64,000 nucleotides of DNA from Entomohabitans teleogrylli. Lineage in GTDB: Bacteria; Pseudomonadota; Gammaproteobacteria; Enterobacterales; Enterobacteriaceae. Positions 46,201 to 53,845 of this stretch are shown here, one piece after another. Each line of letters starts with the position of its first letter. The first letter of the stretch is position 1. The translations under genes were made by a program, and so were the position numbers. The notes beneath the pieces are model-generated. The model was not told where the DNA came from. It saw only the letters and a list, made by a program, of their open reading frames with translations, and did no database searches. The DNA lies in the NCBI RefSeq assembly GCF_001484765.1, contig NZ_LLXO01000016.1, positions 1 to 64,000 of the forward strand, read 5' to 3'.

Positions 46201-46563
46201 TACAACGACCAACCGGTGGACTACCTGTTCTGGCAGGGGATGGCGCTGCGGATGCTGGGTGAGAAGGCGCAGGCTGACGAGCTATTCGCCGCGATGCGGC
46301 GTTGGGCCGAACAGATGGCGGACAGCGAGGTGGAGGCGGACTTCTTCGCGGTATCGCAGCCGGATCTGCTGGCTCTGGATAGCGATCTGATTCAGGCGCA
46401 CCGCGAGAAATGTCTGTTTATTCAGGCGCTGGCGGCGGCCGGGTCTGGCGAGCGAGCGCGCTGGCAGCAGTTGCGCGATCGCCTTACCGCCAGCAATCCT
46501 GCCTGGCCAAAGGCCTGTTTATTTAACCTGGCGATGGAGCCGCTGTGGTCGCTGGTTCACTAA
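43288..46563 (+). CDS. yphG: DUF5107/TPR protein YphG
   Basis: Large cytosolic protein of unknown activity; no signal peptide. The N-terminal third (about 1-390) is a DUF5107 domain, which looks like a beta-rich carbohydrate-active fold (KIMILPELGGRVHRAWDKV, GGIEFNWPQHHRP). The rest (about 460-1080) is helical and consists of tetratricopeptide-like repeats, for example LATLEYNRADYSAAVRYASQ and HLLACFYYSKRSYDKALALW. The ATG at 43288, behind GAGGGTG, gives 1091 residues. It is first in the yph operon, ahead of the sugar ABC importer; glycoside processing is a reasonable but unproved guess. Confidence 0.88.
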   Translation: MNKVNVWQEWVAIPAYETGPQDVHPMFLEHRVYQGSSGAVYPYGVTDTLTDSRVEKNWQAVWLENDYLKIMILPELGGRVHRAWDKVKQRDFVYHNDVIKPALVGLLGPWISGGIEFNWPQHHRPTTFMPVDFTLHESDDGSATVWVGETEPMHGLQVMTGFTLHPQRAALEISSRVFNANNTPRHFLWWANPAVKGGDGHQSVFPPDVTAVFDHGKRAVSSFPIATGTYYKVDYSAGVDISRYKNVPVPTSYMAEKSEYDFVGAWCHDEDGGLLHIADHHIAPGKKQWSWGYSEFGQAWDRNLTDENGPYIELMTGIYADNQPDFTWLDPFEEKRFVQYFLPYHTLGMVQNACTDAVLKLERGEAGVIWGAYAIAPLEGWRLIVCDTRRTLLDEPINLAPCEVLKGTLAAEVAGRLTITLYDADGKAALCYVEHQPQAVPLPEVAQAPLAAAAITSSDEAWFIGQHLEQYHHASRSPFDYYLRGLEIDALDYRCNLALATLEYNRADYSAAVRYASQALRRAHALNKNPQCGLASLIRACARERQQQWSAAREDFWRAVWSGNSKAAGYYGLARLAARSGADDEGLEFCRHSLLALPSNQEAICLQILLLTRSGKIADAQRQLTESLRQYPLNTTLYWLRWHQQRDEQSLVAWRRIAGQRDINALLTANQLLNWGMDELAREALAMLDCCCTLPRYLQASLLPATQRSALLAEARRAFPAFVRFPNTLDEVAMLEKLDECYFAHHLLACFYYSKRSYDKALALWRQCCDRQPDFADAWRGLAIHAWNKRRDAAAAAQYLDTACRLQPRDARLLFERDLLDKLTGAAPADRLARLEDSLECALARDDLTAELLGLWHHAGELDRAAQVLARRKFHPWEGGEGKITGQYVLNRLLRGIQAISAGRYGQASELLHEALHYPLNLSEGRLPGQTDNDIWFWLGVCARSAGQSALSEEYLRKATQGDRTINVHSYYNDQPVDYLFWQGMALRMLGEKAQADELFAAMRRWAEQMADSEVEADFFAVSQPDLLALDSDLIQAHREKCLFIQALAAAGSGERARWQQLRDRLTASNPAWPKACLFNLAMEPLWSLVH

Positions 46564-46582
46564 ACCCCGTTAACTGTAATCT

Positions 46583-46606
46583 GCGAGCGGCATGAGCGCC
46601 GCTCGC
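46583..46606 (+). other. Intercistronic hairpin between yphG and yphF
   Basis: A perfect 9-bp inverted repeat, GCGAGCGGC / GCCGCTCGC, with a 6-nt loop, 20 bp after yphG. There is no T tract, so a full terminator is unlikely; mRNA processing or 3'-end protection that lets yphF be expressed more strongly than yphG is more plausible. The rest of the 193-bp gap carries no gene, but has a strong ACGGAGGC site just before yphF. Confidence 0.55.
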
Positions 46607-46756
46607 CAGAGAGATGTTTACACTGGGTGAACTATCCGTAAGCCTGGCGGGTGATAATCGCTAACCCACTGGTCAACCTCAGGAAAATAATTATTAAGAA
46701 CTCGCCCGAATACCTTTAAGGAGCGGGTTCAGAGTCCAACCCTACGGAGGCAAGGT

Positions 46757-47740
46757 ATGTTCGGAAAAGTCAAAACCTGGGTTTTTTCTTTGTGCATGCT
46801 GTGTTTGGCAAGTACCGCACTCACGGTCGTTGCAGCGGAAAAGACCCTTACCGTCGGCGCCATTTATCTGGATACCCAGGGCTATTACGCCGGCGTACGC
46901 CAGGGCGTTCAGGATGCCGCCGCCCGCTCTGGCGTTAAGGTACAACTGATTGAAACCAATGCGCAGGGCGATATTTCTAAAGAGAGCTCTTTTATCGATA
47001 CCCTGGTGGCGCGCAATGTGGATGCCATCATTCTGTCAGCGGTTTCGGAAAACGGCAGTAGCCGAACGGTACGTCGCGCCAGCGAAGCCGGGATCCCGGT
47101 GATTTGTTACAACACCTGTATTAATGCCAAAGGCGTGGAGAAATACGTCGCCGCTTACCTGGTGGGCGATCCACTGGAGTTTGGTCGCAAACTGGGTAAC
47201 GCCGCCGCCGATTATTTCCTTGCCGCGAATATCAGCCACCCGAAAATCGCGGTCATTAACTGTGAGGCGTTTGAAGTCTGCGTCCAGCGCCGCAAAGGGT
47301 TTGAAGAAGCGCTAAAGGCCCGGGTGCCGGGGATGCAAATTGTGGCTAACCAGGAAGGGACGGTACTGGACAAAGCGATTTCAGTTGGCGAGAAGCTGCT
47401 GATTTCCTCTGCGGATATCGACGCCATTATGGGCGAATCGGGAGGCGCGACCCTCGGAGCTGTCAAAGCGGTGCGCAACCAGAACAAAGCGGGAAGAGTG
47501 GTGGTGTTCGGTTCCGATATGACCACGGAAATCGCCCAGGAGCTGGCGGACTTCCAGGTGCTGAAAGCGGTCGTCGATATTTCTGGCAAGAAAATGGGTA
47601 CTGAAGTGTTCGCTCAGACCCTCAACCTGCTCAATCACACCCCGCCGGAAAATAAAGTGATTCCGGTGGCGATTGATCTGTACGGCAAACCGGAAGACGG
47701 CAGCCAGTGGCTGAAAACCCATCCTGATGGTTTACCGTAA
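46757..47740 (+). CDS. yphF: Sugar ABC transporter substrate-binding protein YphF
   Basis: Periplasmic binding protein of the ribose/galactose class (Peripla_BP_4). Signal peptide about 1-27 (LTVVAA-EKTLTVG), then the two-lobed fold with LIETNAQGDISKESSFIDTL and VDAIILSAVSENGSS. The hinge region and C-terminal lobe hold AIMGESGGATLGAVKAV. Pairs of cysteines (YNTCIN; NCEAFEVC) could form disulfides in the periplasm. 327 residues, very close to E. coli YphF. It delivers the unknown sugar to YphD/YphE. Confidence 0.92.
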   Translation: MFGKVKTWVFSLCMLCLASTALTVVAAEKTLTVGAIYLDTQGYYAGVRQGVQDAAARSGVKVQLIETNAQGDISKESSFIDTLVARNVDAIILSAVSENGSSRTVRRASEAGIPVICYNTCINAKGVEKYVAAYLVGDPLEFGRKLGNAAADYFLAANISHPKIAVINCEAFEVCVQRRKGFEEALKARVPGMQIVANQEGTVLDKAISVGEKLLISSADIDAIMGESGGATLGAVKAVRNQNKAGRVVVFGSDMTTEIAQELADFQVLKAVVDISGKKMGTEVFAQTLNLLNHTPPENKVIPVAIDLYGKPEDGSQWLKTHPDGLP

Positions 47741-47760
47741 GGCTTCCTCAAGGAGGGCGT

Positions 47761-49284
47761 ATGACAGCGGTATTAACACAACAGGCTGATGACGCCGCGC
47801 CGGTGGCCAGTATCCTCAATGGCTGTAAGCGCTACCCCGGCGTAGTGGCGCTGGATAATGTGACTTTCCATCTGCGCAGAGGAGAAGTACGCGCCCTGTT
47901 AGGGAAAAACGGCGCCGGTAAATCGACGCTGATCCGCATGCTGACCGGGAGTGAACAGTTGGACAGCGGTAGCGTGACGCTGTCCGGCACACTGCTCGAA
48001 GGCCGCGAGGCCACGTTGACCCGCCGCGCCGCTGCGCTGGGCGTCAGGGCGGTCTACCAGGAGTTGAGCCTGGTGGAGGGGCTAACGGTCGCGGAAAATC
48101 TGTGTCTTGGGGAATGGCCGCGTCGCGGCGGCATGATCGATTTCAGCCAGATGGCGGCGCAGGCGCGCCACAACCTGAGCCAGTTGGGGATCGTCGTGGA
48201 TCCGCTGGCGCTTGTGGAATCGCTCAGCCCGGCGCAAAAGCAACTGGTGGAGATCGCCCGGGTGATGAAGGGCCGGCCACAGTTGGTGATCCTCGACGAA
48301 CCGACCAGCTCGCTGGCCAGCGCCGAAGTTGAACTGGTCATTGAAGCGGTAAAAAAGATGTCTGCCCTGGGCACGGCGGTGATTTATGTCAGCCACCGCA
48401 TGGACGAAATCCGTCGTATCGCCTCTTCGGCGACCATCATGCGCGACGGTCGCGTAGCCGGGGATGTGGCGCTGCAAAACACCACCACCCACCAGGTGGT
48501 GGAGCTGATGCTCGGCGGAGAACACAGCGCGGATCTTCCGGTACAGCGGGCCGTCAGCGACGATGCGGTCCTGGAGGTGCGCAATCTGAACCATCCGCCG
48601 CGACTGGATGACATCTCTTTTACTCTCCATCGCGGAGAGGTTTTGGGCATCGCCGGGCTACTGGGATCCGGGCGCAGTGAATTGCTGAAGGCGATCGTCG
48701 GGCTGGAGCCCTTCACCGCGGGGGAGATTATCTTCAACGGCCAGCGTCTGGAGCAGCCAGACTATGCCGATATGTTACAACGCGGCTTTGGCTACACCCC
48801 GGAAAACCGCAAAGAGGCCGGTATCATCCCGCTGTTGGGGGTGGATGAGAACACCGTGATAACTAACCGCCATCGGGTCAGCGACCGCGGAGTACTGCGC
48901 TGGCCGCGTATCAAAGCACTGACCGGGGAGATCATGCGCCGCATGTCGGTAAAGGCGGCCAGCAGCGTGACGCCGGTCGGTACGCTATCCGGCGGCAACC
49001 AACAAAAGGTGGTGATTGGCCGCTGGGTTTACGCGGGGAGTCAGGTTCTGCTGCTGGACGAACCGACCCGCGGGGTGGATATCGAAGCCAAACAGCAGAT
49101 CTACCGTATCGTGCGCGAGCTGGCGCAGGAAGGGAAAAGCGTGGTGTTTATCTCCAGTGAAGTGGAGGAACTCCCGCTGGTCTGCGACCGCATTCTGCTA
49201 TTGCAGCACGGGGTACTTACCCGCGAGTTTGTCGCCCCGGTCAACGCCGATGAGCTGATGTCGGCCATTCTGTCCGTTCACTGA
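47761..49284 (+). CDS. yphE: Sugar ABC transporter ATPase YphE
   Basis: Double-cassette ATPase of the RbsA/MglA type. The N-half has Walker A GKNGAGKST (about 46-54), signature LSPAQKQLVEIAR and Walker B LVILDEPTSSL. The C-half has the degenerate P-loop GLLGSGRSE, normal for this group, signature LSGGNQQKV and LLLDEPTRGVD. 507 residues. It begins 20 bp after yphF and is followed by yphD after 27 bp. Confidence 0.93.
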   Translation: MTAVLTQQADDAAPVASILNGCKRYPGVVALDNVTFHLRRGEVRALLGKNGAGKSTLIRMLTGSEQLDSGSVTLSGTLLEGREATLTRRAAALGVRAVYQELSLVEGLTVAENLCLGEWPRRGGMIDFSQMAAQARHNLSQLGIVVDPLALVESLSPAQKQLVEIARVMKGRPQLVILDEPTSSLASAEVELVIEAVKKMSALGTAVIYVSHRMDEIRRIASSATIMRDGRVAGDVALQNTTTHQVVELMLGGEHSADLPVQRAVSDDAVLEVRNLNHPPRLDDISFTLHRGEVLGIAGLLGSGRSELLKAIVGLEPFTAGEIIFNGQRLEQPDYADMLQRGFGYTPENRKEAGIIPLLGVDENTVITNRHRVSDRGVLRWPRIKALTGEIMRRMSVKAASSVTPVGTLSGGNQQKVVIGRWVYAGSQVLLLDEPTRGVDIEAKQQIYRIVRELAQEGKSVVFISSEVEELPLVCDRILLLQHGVLTREFVAPVNADELMSAILSVH

Positions 49285-49311
49285 CGGCGTTATTAACCTG
49301 AGGAAATTACG

Positions 49312-50307
49312 ATGTCTGCCTCATCACTTTCTTTGCCGGAATCTCAACGCGGCACGCTGAAACACCTTGTCAGTCAGCACATCAATGAAATGGGGCTGCT
49401 GGCGGTGATCGCCGTTCTGTATCTGGTGTTTACTCTTAATGCTCCGGGCTTTATCTCATTGAATAATCAGATGAATGTCCTGCGTGACGCCGCGACGATC
49501 GGTATCGCCGCATGGGCGATGACGCTGATCATTATTTCCGGAGAAATCGACGTCAGCGTCGGGCCGATGGTGGCGTTCGTCTCGGTCTGCCTGGCGGAAT
49601 TGCTGCTGTTACAGGTGCCGCTGGCGGTGGCCTGCCTGCTGGTACTGCTGCTGGGCGCCGGGCTGGGGACACTGGCTGGGGTACTGCGCGGGATATTTAA
49701 TGTGCCGAGTTTTGTCGCCACGCTGGGGCTGTGGAGCGCGCTGCGTGGCATGGGGCTTTTCATGACGAATGCGCTGCCGGTGCCGATTGATGAAAGCGCG
49801 GTGCTGGACTGGCTGGGCGGCCAGGTTATCGGCATCCCGGTTTCCGCGCTGATCATGATGATTTTTTTCGCGCTGTTTGTGTTTATTAGCCGTAAAACCG
49901 CGTTTGGACGTTCGGTATTCGCCGTCGGCGGCAATGCCACCGCCGCCCAGTTGTGCGGTATCAACGTTAAACGGGTGCGCATTGTGATTTTTACCCTGTC
50001 CGGTCTGCTGGCGGCGATTACCGGCATCCTGCTGGCGGCGCGCCTGGGTTCGGGAAACGCCGGCGCGGCGAATGGTCTGGAGTTCGACGTGATTGCCGCC
50101 GTGGTAGTGGGGGGGACCGCATTATCAGGCGGGCGCGGCTCGCTGTTCGGCACGCTGCTGGGGGTACTGGTGATCACGCTGATCGGCAACGGACTGGTGC
50201 TGCTGGGCATCAACTCCTTTTTCCAGCAGGTGGTGCGTGGGGTGATCATCGTCGTGGCGGTACTGGCGAATATTTTGCTGACTCAACGTAACGCAAAAAA
50301 GAATTAA
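49312..50307 (+). CDS. yphD: Sugar ABC transporter permease YphD
   Basis: Inner-membrane channel subunit of the RbsC family with about ten hydrophobic segments. Family features are ISGEIDVSVGPMVAF near residue 77, which follows the N-terminal helices, and GGTALSGGRGSLFGTLLG near 268, the likely ATPase-coupling region. 331 residues. A homodimer is expected, as no second permease gene is present in the operon. yphC starts about 22 bp downstream. Confidence 0.93.
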   Translation: MSASSLSLPESQRGTLKHLVSQHINEMGLLAVIAVLYLVFTLNAPGFISLNNQMNVLRDAATIGIAAWAMTLIIISGEIDVSVGPMVAFVSVCLAELLLLQVPLAVACLLVLLLGAGLGTLAGVLRGIFNVPSFVATLGLWSALRGMGLFMTNALPVPIDESAVLDWLGGQVIGIPVSALIMMIFFALFVFISRKTAFGRSVFAVGGNATAAQLCGINVKRVRIVIFTLSGLLAAITGILLAARLGSGNAGAANGLEFDVIAAVVVGGTALSGGRGSLFGTLLGVLVITLIGNGLVLLGINSFFQQVVRGVIIVVAVLANILLTQRNAKKN

Positions 50308-50329
50308 CACATTGAAGAATGAGGGAATG

Positions 50330-51391
50330 ATGAAAACGATGTTAGCGGCCTATTTGCCGGGTAATTCTACCGTCGAACTGCGGGAAGTGCCGGTTCCGGT
50401 ACCCGGGATCAACCAGGTGTTGATCAAAATGAAGTCGTCAGGGATCTGCGGCAGCGATGTGCACTATATCTACTATAAACACCGCGCCACCGCGGCGGCA
50501 CCGGACAAGCCGCTGTACCAGGGGTTTATCAATGGCCATGAACCCTGTGGGCAAATTGTCGCTATCGGGCCGGGGTGCCGCCATTTTAAAACCGGCAATC
50601 GGGTACTGGTTTACCATATTTCCGGCTGCGGTTTTTGCCCCAATTGCCGGCGCGGATTCCCGATTTCCTGTACCGGCGCAGGAAAAGCCGCCTATGGCTG
50701 GCAGCGCGACGGCGGCCACGCTGAGTATCTGCTGGCGGAAGAAAAGGATCTAATTCTGCTGCCGGATGCCCTGAGCTATGAAGACGGCGCCTTTATCAGT
50801 TGCGGCGTGGGAACCGCCTATGAAGGTATTTTACGCGGCGAAGTCTCCGGCAGCGACAATGTGCTGGTGGTCGGCCTGGGGCCGGTGGGGATGATGGCGA
50901 TGATGCTGGCGCGCGGTCGCGGCGCCAAACGGATTATCGGCGTTGATATGCTGCCGGAACGGCTGGCGATGGCGAAACAGCTTGGGGTGATGGATCACGG
51001 CTATCTGGCGACCACTGCGGATTTGGCGCAGATTATCGCCGGACAGACCCATGGCGGGGCCGATGTGGCGCTGGATTGTTCCGGTAATGCCACCGGACGC
51101 CTGCTGGCGCTACAGTCCACCGCCGACTGGGGGCGCGTGGTATATATCGGCGAAACCGGGAAAGTGGAGTTTGAAGTCAGCGCCGACCTGATGCATCACC
51201 AGCGGCGAATTATCGGTTCCTGGGTGACCAGCCTGTTCCATATGGAAAAATGCGCCCACGATCTCACGGACTGGAAACTCTGGCCGCGCAATGCCATCAC
51301 CCATCGCTTCACGCTGGAGCAGGCGGGAGAGGCCTATGCGCTGATGGCCAGCGGCAAGTGCGGCAAAGTGGTGATCAACTTCCCGGATTAA
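50330..51391 (+). CDS. yphC: Zinc-dependent alcohol/polyol dehydrogenase YphC
   Basis: Medium-chain dehydrogenase, NAD(P)-dependent. Catalytic-zinc residues lie in CGICGSDVHY and GHEPCG, the structural zinc loop is CGFCPNCRRGFPISC, and the Rossmann motif is GLGPVGMM. Such enzymes oxidise sugar or polyol hydroxyls; the substrate here is unknown. The ATG at 50330, four bases after GAGGG, gives 353 residues; an ATG one codon earlier and a TTG at 50312 are alternatives. Fifth gene of the yph operon, 12 bp before yphB. Confidence 0.9.
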   Translation: MKTMLAAYLPGNSTVELREVPVPVPGINQVLIKMKSSGICGSDVHYIYYKHRATAAAPDKPLYQGFINGHEPCGQIVAIGPGCRHFKTGNRVLVYHISGCGFCPNCRRGFPISCTGAGKAAYGWQRDGGHAEYLLAEEKDLILLPDALSYEDGAFISCGVGTAYEGILRGEVSGSDNVLVVGLGPVGMMAMMLARGRGAKRIIGVDMLPERLAMAKQLGVMDHGYLATTADLAQIIAGQTHGGADVALDCSGNATGRLLALQSTADWGRVVYIGETGKVEFEVSADLMHHQRRIIGSWVTSLFHMEKCAHDLTDWKLWPRNAITHRFTLEQAGEAYALMASGKCGKVVINFPD

Positions 51392-51403
51392 CGGAGCGGG
51401 GGC

Positions 51404-52291
51404 ATGGAAATTTTCACGCTGGAAAACAGCGCCCTGCGCCTGGAGGTATCCAGCCAGGGCGGAACGATAGAAGGGCTGTGGTGGAAACGGGGCGCTGAGC
51501 GCGTTGCCCTGCTGCGTCCGGGAAAGAAAAATGGCGTGGCGGTGGCGGCGTCCTGCTTTCCGCTGGTGCCGTTTGCTAACCGGGTGAGCGGTAACCGTTT
51601 TACGTTCGCGGGGCGGGAATATCAACTGGCGGCCAACACCGACTGGGACAGTCATTATCTGCACGGCGATGGCTGGCTGGCGGCATGGCGCTGTGTGGCT
51701 CACGACGATCGGCAACTGACGCTGACCAGTTGCCAGCGCAGCGGTGTATATCACTACGACGCCGTTCAGCGCTTCCGTCTGGGTGATGACGCGCTGGAGG
51801 TTACCCTTGAGGTGACTAACCGGGGCGCGGAAACGCTGCCGTTTGGCCTGGGCTGGCACCCTTACTTTCCCCTGACGCCGCAAACCCTTCTCCAGGCGCC
51901 GGCTAACGGCTACTGGCTGGAGCGTGAGCAGTGGCTGGCAGGCGACTTTCAGCCGCAACTCCCGACCGGGCTGGATTTTAACCAGCCCGCCGGACTGCCG
52001 CGGCGCTGGGTGAATAACGGCATTGCCGGCTGGGATGGCGCTGCGCGGATTATCTGGCCGGAAGCGCGATGCGCGCTGCAGGTGCGTACTGAGCCGCCGG
52101 CGCCATACTACTTTATTTTTGTCTCGGATCCGCAGTTTGACCCCGGCTATGCCTTTGATTTCTTCTGCATTGAACCGATGAGCCACGCCCCGGACGATCA
52201 TCACCGCCCCGGCGCCGGTCGGTTAATTCCGCTGGCGCCGGGCGAGGAGACGCGCCTGACAATGCGCCTGCAGGCGCAGGCATACGGGTAA
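51404..52291 (+). CDS. yphB: Aldose 1-epimerase family protein YphB
   Basis: GalM-like mutarotase fold enzyme that probably interconverts the anomers of the imported sugar. Likely catalytic histidines lie in DSHYLHGDGW (about 83-92) and GLGWHPYFPL (about 149-158). The 295 residues, without signal peptide, place it in the cytosol. Last gene of the yph operon. In E. coli yphA (DoxX family) follows yphB; it is missing here. Confidence 0.9.
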   Translation: MEIFTLENSALRLEVSSQGGTIEGLWWKRGAERVALLRPGKKNGVAVAASCFPLVPFANRVSGNRFTFAGREYQLAANTDWDSHYLHGDGWLAAWRCVAHDDRQLTLTSCQRSGVYHYDAVQRFRLGDDALEVTLEVTNRGAETLPFGLGWHPYFPLTPQTLLQAPANGYWLEREQWLAGDFQPQLPTGLDFNQPAGLPRRWVNNGIAGWDGAARIIWPEARCALQVRTEPPAPYYFIFVSDPQFDPGYAFDFFCIEPMSHAPDDHHRPGAGRLIPLAPGEETRLTMRLQAQAYG

Positions 52292-52334
52292 ATAAAGGCG
52301 ACGATAGCCAGAGACTCGTGGGGCGCCGGTGAGA

Positions 52335-52586
52335 TCAGATATTCTCCTGGCTAACCCCGCGGGTTTTTGGGCTGAAAATCCCGACCGACAGCATGACCAT
52401 CAGCACGCTGGCGTCAATAAACAGCCCGGGAAAAGCGGCGCAGGTGAAAGTCGCCTGATCGGCCAGACCAAAAATCCCCTCGCTGCCGGCATGAAAGGCC
52501 TGTTCCGCCACCAGGACGGTACTGATATCGCCGGCCTGGAATAGAGCGTAGGGTTCAAAAAAGCCGCCGAAGGACAGCCGCGCCAT
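52335..52586 (-). pseudogene. Possible remnant of an unidentified gene
   Basis: An open minus-strand frame of 83 codons (in frame upstream to about 52620 before a stop), partly hydrophobic near the end (FIDASVLMVMLSVGIF). It has no clear ribosome site, no match I recognise, and is not a YphA fragment. It may be the eroded end of a lost membrane-protein gene, or chance coding potential. It lies in the 690-bp gap 52292-52980, whose other half holds the AT-rich promoter region and leader of the next gene. Confidence 0.25.
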
Positions 52587-52866
52587 ACAGCCCGGGGCAG
52601 GATGGAAGGGCGCCAGTACGCTGAATTAATTCCCGGGAAGGGGTGGGCGACATACCGGAAATGTCGCGCCCGACCGCTCAGGTGGCGTTTATTTTATCGT
52701 TATCCTCATAATCGCATGTTTGCCTGGTCAATGTTAATTTAATGTAAACAAAACTGTTTGCTTAACAAATTAGCCTGCAAATAAATTGCAGAGTCTTACG
52801 CGGTGTTGTTTTCGACTACAGTTTTATATGCTGAATATGGCGGCTCGCGTGCCGTCAGTGCCGGAT

Positions 52867-52906
52867 AATGCCCTGTCCTGTAAAAAACAGGGAACCGCCG
52901 GGCATT
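52867..52906 (+). promoter_or_regulatory. Nested hairpin leader of the YnfC-like gene
   Basis: An outer stem AATGCCC / GGGCATT (52867-52873 with 52900-52906) encloses an inner stem CCTGT / ACAGG with a five-A loop. It lies 75 bp before the start of the next gene, in a leader downstream of an AT-rich stretch (52730-52830) likely to hold the promoter. A regulatory role is inferred from structure alone. Confidence 0.45.
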
Positions 52907-52980
52907 GCGCTTGCCAAAGTAAAATGGCGCTCTGACAAAGAGCGAAGACTCACCAGACAGGCAACCAGGGAGAACAACGG

Positions 52981-53730
52981 ATGGCGAAACCGGCGGGAAA
53001 ATGGGTGATAGTGGGGGGGCTGGCGATGGCGCTCAGCACTTTTTCTGCCCTGGGGGCGCTGAAATCTGAACCGTTCAATCCGATCATGGCCAGTTTTTCT
53101 AATGAGCTGGATTTTGATGCGTTGCGCGGCCAGGTGAAAAGCTTTGAGCAGGCGATGTATAACGATCAGAACAAACCGGTGATGTATGCCAAAGCCAGCT
53201 TCGATCAGAAAGGTTGTCTGAACAGCTATGAAAAGGTCGACTCAATTAATAACGGTAAAATCAAGCTGGTGCGCGATGTGAAAACCAACCGTTTGATCTC
53301 CAATTATGATGCATCGCGGGTTATCTCCCTGAACAGCGACTGCCAGATAGTTCAGGTCAGCGGAGAGGGTAAAGAACCGAAACAGTACATCTATGACAAG
53401 GGATTTCTGGTTAAAGTGAAAGGGGCCAGGGACGCCTGGGTTTACAAAGAATATTTCTATACTGCGGAAGGAATGCCGAAAAGCATCGTGTTTTATGGCG
53501 ATGAGCGGGATTTCTTGCTAATCCAGGAACCGAAGAAAAAGTTAAGCGACGGCTGGGACTATATTACCGAGGGATTTGACGAGGGCAAGCCGGTCTACCA
53601 GTCGGTGAAAAAGTGCAGCTATGACGCTAAGTCCAACCCCACCGAATGCTGGTTTGTCACCGCAACCCAGCAAAACGGCCTGGAAAAGAAAAAAGTCGAG
53701 CGTATTCGTTACGCGGTGACCTACTACTAA
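52981..53730 (+). CDS. YnfC-like (UPF0257) exported protein
   Basis: Homologue of the E. coli lipoprotein YnfC, of unknown function: the segment MASFSNELDFDALRGQVKSF (about 36-55) is nearly identical, and the C-terminus keeps the KKCSYDAKSNPTECWFV region. 249 residues. Unlike YnfC it has a signal peptide with no lipobox cysteine (STFSALGALKSE), so it looks like a soluble periplasmic protein cut by signal peptidase I near residue 25. Mature cysteines could form two disulfides. Stands alone between yphB and hcaT, behind a structured leader, with an AGGGAGA ribosome site. Confidence 0.8.
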   Translation: MAKPAGKWVIVGGLAMALSTFSALGALKSEPFNPIMASFSNELDFDALRGQVKSFEQAMYNDQNKPVMYAKASFDQKGCLNSYEKVDSINNGKIKLVRDVKTNRLISNYDASRVISLNSDCQIVQVSGEGKEPKQYIYDKGFLVKVKGARDAWVYKEYFYTAEGMPKSIVFYGDERDFLLIQEPKKKLSDGWDYITEGFDEGKPVYQSVKKCSYDAKSNPTECWFVTATQQNGLEKKKVERIRYAVTYY

Positions 53731-53743
53731 ACCTCCTCTCAAC

Positions 53744-53764
53744 TGTCCGGCGCTCTGCCGGACA
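53744..53764 (+). terminator. Hairpin after the YnfC-like gene
   Basis: A perfect 8-bp stem TGTCCGGC / GCCGGACA with a 5-nt loop, 14 bp after the stop. The downstream sequence is only moderately T-rich, so it may be a weak terminator. Confidence 0.55.
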
Positions 53765-53845
53765 ATGCGCTCTCTGGTTTTCAGATAAAGACTTGCCTGT
53801 TAAGAGCCGCTACTCCACACTAGCGGCTCCACAACGGGAGGGAGC

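Noticed and set aside
52329-52544. Plus-strand 71-codon frame after yphB
   Set aside because: Composition is low-complexity polar, there is no ribosome site, and it is the reverse reading of the better minus-strand frame.
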